From contig NZ_LR215036.1 in NCBI RefSeq assembly GCF_900660645.1, positions 1,178,001-1,242,000 on the forward strand: a DNA stretch of 64,000 nucleotides, given 5' to 3'. Positions 58,717 through 64,000 of this stretch are shown piece after piece. The DNA comes from Mycoplasmopsis citelli (GTDB taxonomy: Bacteria > Bacillota_I > Bacilli_A > Mycoplasmatales > Metamycoplasmataceae). The notes under the pieces were generated by a model. That model made no database searches. It had not been told where the DNA came from and saw only the letters and a program-made list of their open reading frames with translations. The position numbers and the translations under genes are program-made. Within the stretch, counting starts at the first letter, position 1. Each line of letters opens with the position of its first letter.

Positions 58717-59275
58717 TTTTACTCCTTAAATTGCTGGTTTTTTGCTTAAGGTTAAGCATAAAAGTGAAAATTAAATTAATTAATTCAGTGCTTGAAAGAG
58801 CTTTTAAAGGACTATCATAATCAGGTAAAAAATAGTAATTTTTATCTCCTTGAAGTTCTAAGATTTCATTAGTTAAATAAGCATATTTGCTTTGAAGTCC
58901 ATATTCTTGAAGTGATTTATCTAATGTGTCATATCAATCGCAACCTGCTTTAATATCTGGTTTATTTTCACTAAAAGAACTAAAAGTTCTAGTATCATCG
59001 AATTCTTCGTCTAAAATATAATAAATTTCAGTTAAGTTATCATATGAATAATCTAAGTCTAAAATTTGAAAAACTAATACACCTTGGTTAGGGTCTTGAA
59101 ATTTATAATTAATTAAATATTCGCATTTAGATATATAGTCTTTTTGCTCTTCAATTGATAGAGTTTTAATTTCCATATCTAATTTACTTAAAAAATCTTT
59201 TACATTAAAATCTACTTTTTCTTGAACATAAGCTAAATTTTTCGTTCCTTGTGATTGAATTAAAATTGTATTCAT
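58703..59275 (-). CDS. Array-family protein, 190 aa
   Basis: Not recognised. Clear module: YSYDNLTEIYYILDEEFDDT, then WYDTLDKSLQEYGLQSKYAY, LTNEILEL and NYYFLPD. First gene of the 59275-57428 operon. The start ATG follows CAAAGGACATCAATT at suitable spacing. Confidence 0.65.
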
Positions 59276-59319
59276 AATTGATGTCCTTTGATTTTGGTTA
59301 TGTATTTATTCATATTTTG

Positions 59320-59355
59320 AGTATAACGGAATGAGTTTCAATGAGAAAAAAGTAC
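59320..59355 (-). promoter_or_regulatory. Array promoter 7 (59275 operon)
   Basis: GTACT (59355-59351), 25 nt, TATACT (59325-59320) after TCCGT. A hairpin with AATCGCAT/ATGCGATT arms lies just upstream. Confidence 0.65.
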
Positions 59356-59555
59356 TTAAAAATCGCATAAAAATGCGATTTTATTTTTTATGTCAAGTTA
59401 AGTATAAATTACTTTATTTGTATTTTATTAAAAGAAAAATATTTATAAATCTTAATAAAAATAAAACCAATGAATTTGGTGGTTTTAAATTAAGCACAAA
59501 ATTGTTGAAAGTAATGAGTTAAAAAGTTAGAGTTTCTCAATAATAATTGGGAATA

Positions 59556-60626
59556 TTAGTCTTTATATTGAATTTTTGTTTCTTCAATACTTACCATTTC
59601 TCTTAAAATATCTAAAATAATTTGTTCTTTAGATATTTTTTTAACAAAATATGAACTTTTAGTAAATTCATAGTATCTATTTTGTTTGATAGTTTCAATG
59701 ATATGTTTTGCCTGTGTTTGATTGATTTTTTCTTGTGAGTAATCTTTGTTGATAATGTCTAAAATTTCTGCTCCTTGTCAATAATTTTCAAATAAGTTTA
59801 AATCTTTTTGTTTTTTATAATAATTGAAAATTTCTTCATTTTGTTTTAAAAGTAAAACTAATTCAAAAACTAGTTTAGGAGAACAATTAAGTAGGAGTAA
59901 TTTAAATAATCACAAAACTATAGAAAAAGAATTTTTAAAATTAATCAAATAATTTACATTTTCAATATATTGATTTTTGATGTTTTTATTTAATAAAGCA
60001 GTTTGGTTTTGAAGTTTTTTTAATAATTCATATGAGTTATAATCCTTTTGGGTTTTTGTATTTAAAAATTCTAAATTACGTTTTCCTTGGGGAGTAATTT
60101 TAAAAATTTTTTCTAAAATAGTTTGGTTATAAAAGGCTATTAAAGCTTTTTCAATTATTTGTGTTTTGGAAAATTTAATAAATTTTATCTTTTTAAATTG
60201 ATAAAATTCTTCATCATTCATATTATAAATAAACTCTTTAAATTCTGTGAATTCTTCAGAATTATCTCTTAAAATTTCTTTTCACCCAAAACCTCTGTAT
60301 ATATCTTTATCCATCAAAAAATCCGAAAAATAATTATCTTGATTTTCATTTAGTGTTCAAACGTTATGAATTTCTTCTAAAGTTTCTAAAGTACAATTAA
60401 AAGACAAAATATTTACACTTAAAAAAATATTGTATAAATCTTTGAGAATATTTGGTTGATTAGTTAAAAATATATTTTTTAAATATTTTAAATACACATT
60501 TTGTTCTTCTTGGGATAAAGTTTTAAGATATTTATTAATTAATTTAAAAAAGTTTTTCTCTTTAAAACCAAAATATTTTTCCAAATAATCAAATATCTTA
60601 TAGTTTCTCGAAGTTATTTCAAACAT
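59556..60626 (-). CDS. Array-family protein, 356 aa
   Basis: Not recognised. A diverged module at about residues 70-150 (NCTLETLEEIHNVWTLNENQ, ending DEEFYQF), then a C-terminal region related to the 53551 protein (YIENVNYLINF and LVFELVLLL). The start is the ATG at 60626 after AAAGGAGAATC; an upstream in-frame ATG at 60686 lies before the ribosome binding site and overlaps the promoter, so it is unlikely. TGA Trp codons join what otherwise look like several pieces. Confidence 0.68.
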
Positions 60627-60663
60627 ATTTTGATTCTCCTTTGGGATTTGGTTGTATATTTGA

Positions 60664-60699
60664 AGTATAACGGATTTAAAACACAAGGATAAAAATTAC
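60664..60699 (-). promoter_or_regulatory. Array promoter 8 (60626 gene)
   Basis: GTAAT (variant), 25 nt, TATACT after TCCGT, with the AAATCACTT/AAGTGATTT hairpin upstream. Confidence 0.62.
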
Positions 60700-60756
60700 C
60701 AAAAAATCACTTAAAAAAGTGATTTTTTAGTCGATATTAATAACTTTAAAATTAAT

Positions 60757-60885
60757 CTGTGATAAGATTAATTTCATTATGATTAGCTACGATAATTTCA
60801 ATACTTTCTTCAACTATCTTGTCAAATTTGTCTGTAATATCAACTTTAGAAACATCAAAATCAATTTGTTTTTCTTAAATCCAAG
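60757..60885 (-). pseudogene. Out-of-frame tail of the RuvA-like gene
   Basis: One base out of frame with the RuvA-like gene, an overlapping frame reads KRDPKLAWI, a TAA, then EKQIDFDVSKVDITDKFDKI and on to INLITD-stop. It looks like a former C-terminal extension lost by a frameshift plus a nonsense mutation. Confidence 0.4.
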
Positions 60886-61350
60886 CTAATTTAGGATCTC
60901 TTTTAGTTTGTTAATTTTTAATTTAGAAGAACTTTTATCTTTGGATTTACAATTCATAATTTTGGTTCATTTTTCAGATAATTCAACGCATAAAAGGCGT
61001 GCGGTAGATTCATTTACAAATGGAAATTTTGAAATCTCTTGCCAATTTTCTTGAGTAATTAATTTAACTACATTTTCTCAACCTTTATCAAGAATACCCA
61101 TAGCGATTTTAGGACCAATTTTATCAATTGAAATTAAATCAAGAAACAATAATAGTTCATTAAAATCTTTAAAACCATAAGTAGTTTTGTTATATTCAGT
61201 TATGTATTCGTATAAATACAATTTTACTTTCTCATTAATTTTATATCTAGATTCATCAGAGACAATAACAAGATACCCATCTCCTTTGTTTCCAAAAATT
61301 AAATTGTTGCTCTTTTTATAAACAATTTCACCTAATTTGTATAATAACAT
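60886..61350 (-). CDS. RuvA-like Holliday-junction-binding domain protein
   Basis: A 154-residue protein resembling the first two domains of RuvA: N-terminal OB-like part (LLYKLGEIVYKKSNNLIFGN then GDGYLVIVSDES, KVKLYLYEYITEYNKTTYGF) and the helix-hairpin-helix region LDLISIDKIGPKIAMGILDK. RuvA binds Holliday junctions and recruits RuvB. The second HhH and domain III are replaced by an unrelated, probably truncated tail. No ruvB follows. AAAGGAGC site. It is the third gene after two tiny membrane proteins. It is probably an accessory paralogue rather than the housekeeping ruvA, although I cannot see the rest of the genome. Confidence 0.6.
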
Positions 61351-61397
61351 TTTTTGCTCCTTTAAATTTTTGTATTGAAAAATAAACTTTAACTTAG

Positions 61398-61484
61398 TTA
61401 TAAAACTCAAAACAAAAGAATAAACACAATAGACATAATTACAAAAAATACATATGGAAGTAATTCATTTCATAATTCATTCAT
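61398..61484 (-). CDS. 28-residue membrane peptide
   Basis: MNELWNELLPYVFFVIMSIV then a short hydrophobic end: a single membrane helix with an acidic start. AAAAGGATAAG ribosome binding site inside the upstream gene, 2 nt between the two genes. Translation is likely given the spacing. Confidence 0.5.
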
Positions 61485-61486
61485 AT

Positions 61487-61672
61487 TTACTTATCCTTTT
61501 TAAAATATTTAATAATTTTTAATCTATTTTTTAGAAAAATAGATTTGAACTTATAACAAGCTTTTAATCAGAAACAATAAAATAACAATGATAAAATTGT
61601 GATTGAAAAAGCTAACAATAATAAGCTAGCAACAGTAAAAATAACAAGAAAGGGAGTTTCTAAAAAAGTCAT
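61487..61672 (-). CDS. 61-residue membrane protein
   Basis: One long hydrophobic segment (FLVIFTVASLLLLAFSITIL and on) followed by a strongly basic tail (KFKSIFLKNRLKIIKYFKKD). First gene of the operon with the 28-residue peptide and the RuvA-like gene; no obvious ribosome binding site and a leader of about 15-20 nt. Layout is reminiscent of small pore or toxin peptides, but that is only resemblance. Confidence 0.5.
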
Positions 61673-61692
61673 TTTTATGTATCTATTTTTTG

Positions 61693-61728
61693 AGTATAAC
61701 AGGTTTATCATAAAAGTATAAAATGTAC
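61693..61728 (-). promoter_or_regulatory. Array promoter 9 (61672 operon)
   Basis: GTACA (variant), 25 nt, TATACT (61698-61693) after CCTGT. Confidence 0.6.
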
Positions 61729-61826
61729 TTAAAAATAGTATTAAAAAGTGATTTTTATAGGTTTAATATTATTAATAGTAATTTGAAAGTTGAAAGTATA
61801 AAAATCACCCTATAATGGTGATATGG

Positions 61827-61899
61827 TAGACTCAACAGGATTTGAACCTGTATTTGACCAGTTATGAGCTGGTTGCTCTAACCATTGAGCTATGAGTCT
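61827..61899 (-). tRNA. tRNA with CAT anticodon (Ile2 or elongator Met)
   Basis: Cloverleaf with acceptor AGACTCA/TGAGTCT, discriminator A and encoded CCA (61824-61826), D-loop AATGGTTAGAG, anticodon arm ACCAG-CTCATAA-CTGGT and T-loop TTCAAAT. The anticodon is CAT. The CTCATAA loop and A1-U72 pair favour the lysidine-modified tRNA-Ile2 over Met, and it is not an initiator. Confidence 0.92.
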
Positions 61900-61906
61900 A
61901 TAATGG

Positions 61907-61987
61907 TGGGGGGAGAGGGATTTGAACCCCCGAATCATAAGAAAGTGGTTTACAGCCACCCGCATTTGGCCGCTTTGCTATCCCCCC
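61907..61987 (-). tRNA. tRNA-Tyr (GTA)
   Basis: Acceptor GGGGGGA/TCCCCCC, discriminator A, encoded CCA (61904-61906), anticodon loop CTGTAAA with GTA, and a long variable arm as expected for bacterial tRNA-Tyr. It is 4 nt upstream of the CAT tRNA on the same strand. Confidence 0.95.
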
Positions 61988-62092
61988 ATTTTGTTGGTTA
62001 ATTATTAATATTTAATTTACACAACAAAATATATAAAAACAATAAAAGAAATATATATTTGTATATTTTCTTTCTTAGTAAGTCAATTATTG

Positions 62093-62617
62093 TTAGGTTT
62101 TTATACCAACTTCATCAAATAATGAATCAAGTAATTCACTTTTGAAATCTTCTCAAGTTTCTTTAGATAATCCATTTAAAGTGTCGTTTAAGCTATAATA
62201 TGTGTCATCATCACAATTTAAAATATCATTAAAAACATATGAATATCTAGTTTCTATTCCATTTTGGTTTAAATCTTGATTTAGTTCGGTTTTAAAATTA
62301 GAACCTAGCATAATTGAATTATTTGCCATATATTCATCTTTTTGATTTTGATAATCATCAAATTTTTCATCTAAAATATTGCTAATTTTGTTAAAGGTTT
62401 CAATTGAACCATCATTACTTAAAATTCGAAGAGCTTGAATTTGTAAAAACATAGGAATTGAAGAATTTAAATTAATTAATTCATTTAATCTTTTTACCTT
62501 TATTTGAGAATATTTACTAAGATTTAAACTTAATTGTTCTTCTAATTTAGCAATATTAATACCTTTTTGTTTTAGTATATTTAAGCTTTTTTCATTTGTT
62601 TTTAAGGTTTTTAACAT
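62093..62617 (-). CDS. Array-family protein, 174 aa
   Basis: Not recognised. N-terminal helical part (NILKQKGINIAKLEEQLSLN), then the clearest module in the array: DGSIETFNKISNILDEKFDD, LNQNGIETRYSYVFNDIL and DDTYYSLND. Single gene between the tRNA pair and the decayed 62740 gene. Start follows AAAGGAGAATT. Confidence 0.68.
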
Positions 62618-62653
62618 AATTCTCCTTTGGGTTAATTTTGTGTGTTTAATAAG

Positions 62654-62689
62654 AGTATAACGGTGTTAATTTTTAAGCTAAAAAAATAC
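62654..62689 (-). promoter_or_regulatory. Array promoter 10 (62617 gene)
   Basis: GTATT (variant), 25 nt, TATACT (62659-62654) after ACCGT. Confidence 0.6.
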
Positions 62690-62739
62690 ATAAAAATTAC
62701 TTAAAAAGTGGTTCTTTAAGAAAAGAATTGCCTTTTCTC

Positions 62740-63745
62740 TTAGTTATTAGAATTAAGTTTTTTATATCAATAATTTAATATTCGTTCATAAATTTCTTCT
62801 TCAGGAACTGCTTTATGTGGGGCGTCTATGTCTGAGTTATTATATTCATAAAACTCTGAATCTTTAGTATGTTCTAAAACAACATGTGCTAGATTCACAA
62901 AATTAGATATGCCTTTCAATTTGTCATTGGAAATATTTAAGAATTCGTTTTTAATTTTTGTTTTTCAATAACATTCATCACCAATATAATTGTTGTTATT
63001 TTTCATAAATTCTTCAGCAATTTCAAGCTCTGATAAATTGTAAAGTCTTGTACCTAATAATTCATTTATTTGATTTGCAACTTCTAAAGTAGGATTTAAA
63101 TCTAAAATTTTAATTGTTTTATAAGCATAATCTGTTTCTTCGTAATTATTAATAATACTTTCTAATAAAGAAATATATTTTTAGCATCATCATACTGATT
63201 TTTATTAAACAAAAGTTTATGTTGGTGCTTGAGCTTAGTTAAAAGAATTTTGATATCAATATTATCTAAAAAATAAGCTTTGGTTAAAGTAATCTGACCA
63301 TCTTCTCCAAGTTTAAATAAAGATGTTTTAAATTTATCTTTAAGATGTGTTTGATTATCCTGAATTGTATCTTCAACAAATGATTTTAGAGCTTTAGTTT
63401 GTAAAAATTCTTTTGATTATGAGGTGTATTATTAACTCAAACTAATTTTCTAATTGAGGTTCATATTCTTCAAAAAACTGAACATATGGATTTACACTTA
63501 AATAATATAATTGGTTTTCCAAAATTTTTAAAATTTTCAAGTATGTAGAATTTATAGATTCTTTTTTGATATCTTCAATAACAGTTTTTTGAAAAATCCT
63601 TGAGCTTGAAATATTATTTTTCTTAAAAAAATTTTAAAATAATTTGAGTTTTCAAACTCATCACTAAGCAATAACTCTAGTTCGTTTTTAGCGTCATTAT
63701 CTAAAGCTAAAAATTCAATAAATTCTCTTTATTAAAATTATTCAT
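62740..63745 (-). pseudogene. Array-family gene, multiply frameshifted
   Basis: Paralogue of the 55231 gene. ATG with CAAGGAGAATT opens MNNFNK, then at least five frame changes are needed to follow the homology: EFIEFLALDNDAKNELELLL, ISSSRIFQKTVIEDIKKESI, NPYVQFFEEYEPQLE, LGEDGQITLTKAYFLDNIDI, and a last long frame LESIINNYEETDYAYKTIKI through LEIAEEFMKNNNNYIGDECY to the stop. Promoter and ribosome binding site are still intact. Confidence 0.75.
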
Positions 63746-63777
63746 TAATTCTCCTTGGGTTTTATTTGTATATTTGA

Positions 63778-63813
63778 AATATAACGGATTCATAAATAAA
63801 GAATAAAAAGTAT
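63778..63813 (-). promoter_or_regulatory. Array promoter 11 (63745 pseudogene)
   Basis: ATACT (variant), 25 nt, TATATT (63783-63778) after TCCGT. It follows the dnaB terminator hairpin. Confidence 0.58.
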
Positions 63814-63815
63814 TA

Positions 63816-63842
63816 AAAAAATCACTCAAAAAAGTGATTTTT
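63816..63842 (-). terminator. Terminator after dnaB
   Basis: AAATCACTT-type and GAGTGATTT arms pair around T5 and run into a T tract on the minus strand. It overlaps the dnaB stop codon, so the host gene shares the array's terminator type. Confidence 0.75.
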
Positions 63843-64000
63843 ATCTATTTTCTGCACTAGTATATTCATTAAAGCTAACAATTTCACCATTGTATCTCAA
63901 TCCAGCAATTCCTGATTTCCCATTTCGGTTTTTTGCTACTGAAACTAAAGTGTTATATCCTATATCTTCTTTAGGTTCATAATTATTACGACTTAAAAAA
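63841..64000 (-). CDS. dnaB: Replicative DNA helicase DnaB, C-terminal end
   Basis: The last 52 codons, cut by the window edge: FLSRNNYEPKEDIGYNTLVS then VAKNRNGKSGIAGLRYNGEI. VAKNRNG-(P/K)-(T/S)-G followed by a short beta-strand end is the conserved C-terminus of DnaB-type helicases. Probably the chromosomal copy, which sets the right border of the array. Confidence 0.82.
   Translation of the reverse strand, partial: FLSRNNYEPKEDIGYNTLVSVAKNRNGKSGIAGLRYNGEIVSFNEYTSAENR

Noticed and set aside
60627-60686. Upstream ATG at 60686 as start of the 356-residue array protein
   Set aside because: It overlaps the promoter -10 box and precedes the only ribosome binding site, which serves the ATG at 60626.
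48605-63745. Prophage or integrative conjugative element
   Set aside because: No integrase, portal, capsid, tail, TraE/TraG-like or relaxase gene is visible, and no flanking direct repeat was found. The name array is used instead.

Overview
This is an AT-rich mollicute chromosome segment, most likely a Mycoplasma/Mycoplasmopsis of the hominis-synoviae-bovis type. TGA is read as tryptophan throughout: SecY, MetAP, the glycosidases and the ABC permeases only become full length if in-frame TGA is sense. All coordinates below use genetic code 4. The GC-rich islands are rRNA and tRNA.

Layout. 1-3.1 kb (minus): end of a ribosomal-protein cluster, secY-adk-map-infA-rpmJ. 3.2-5.1 kb: a surface lipoprotein with a duplicated domain. 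5.4-10.3 kb: one 16S-23S rRNA operon without an adjacent 5S gene. 10.3-14 kb: recO, a YitT-type membrane protein and three unknown genes. 14.3-21.4 kb: sugar uptake genes, namely an ABC ATPase with two permeases, manA, a fructose-family PTS EIIABC and an RpiR regulator. 21.4-23.5 kb: mostly non-coding DNA with two copies of a dispersed element. 23.5-28.8 kb: a long coiled-coil membrane protein followed by a transglutaminase-fold membrane protein. 28.9-39.4 kb: a P68/P80-type lipoprotein, beta-phosphoglucomutase, a GH65 phosphorylase, a GH13 alpha-glucosidase, a pullulanase and an amidohydrolase, i.e. a maltodextrin degradation cluster. 39.5-41.7 kb: an orphan truncated hsdS and a UPF0236/ISLre2-type transposase. 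42.2-48.2 kb: a second coiled-coil gene plus a frameshifted transglutaminase-fold gene. 48.2-63.8 kb: an accessory array of small uncharacterised genes, with a DUF6088 gene, a RuvA-like gene, a decayed AAA+ ATPase, two tRNAs and a tRNA-like RNA. The window ends in the C-terminus of dnaB.

The most unusual part is 42-64 kb. Twelve transcription units on both strands start from one stereotyped promoter: a GTACT-like block, exactly 25 nt, then a TATACT-like -10 box that usually follows CCGT. Most of these promoters lie just downstream of a small terminator hairpin. The units encode a paralogous family of cytosolic helical proteins sharing a module of roughly 100 residues; several members are broken by homopolymer slips, and one carries a perfect 11-bp tandem repeat. 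The second coiled-coil gene uses the same promoter, which ties the surface pair to this regulon. I do not recognise the family. The regulated array and the duplicated coiled-coil/transglutaminase pair are my two best candidates for undescribed systems.

Many other genes (recO, yitT, the 3.2 kb lipoprotein, the ABC ATPase, the amidohydrolase, the transposase, both transglutaminase genes) have a -10 box only 6-9 nt before the ATG, so leaderless or nearly leaderless mRNAs look common here.
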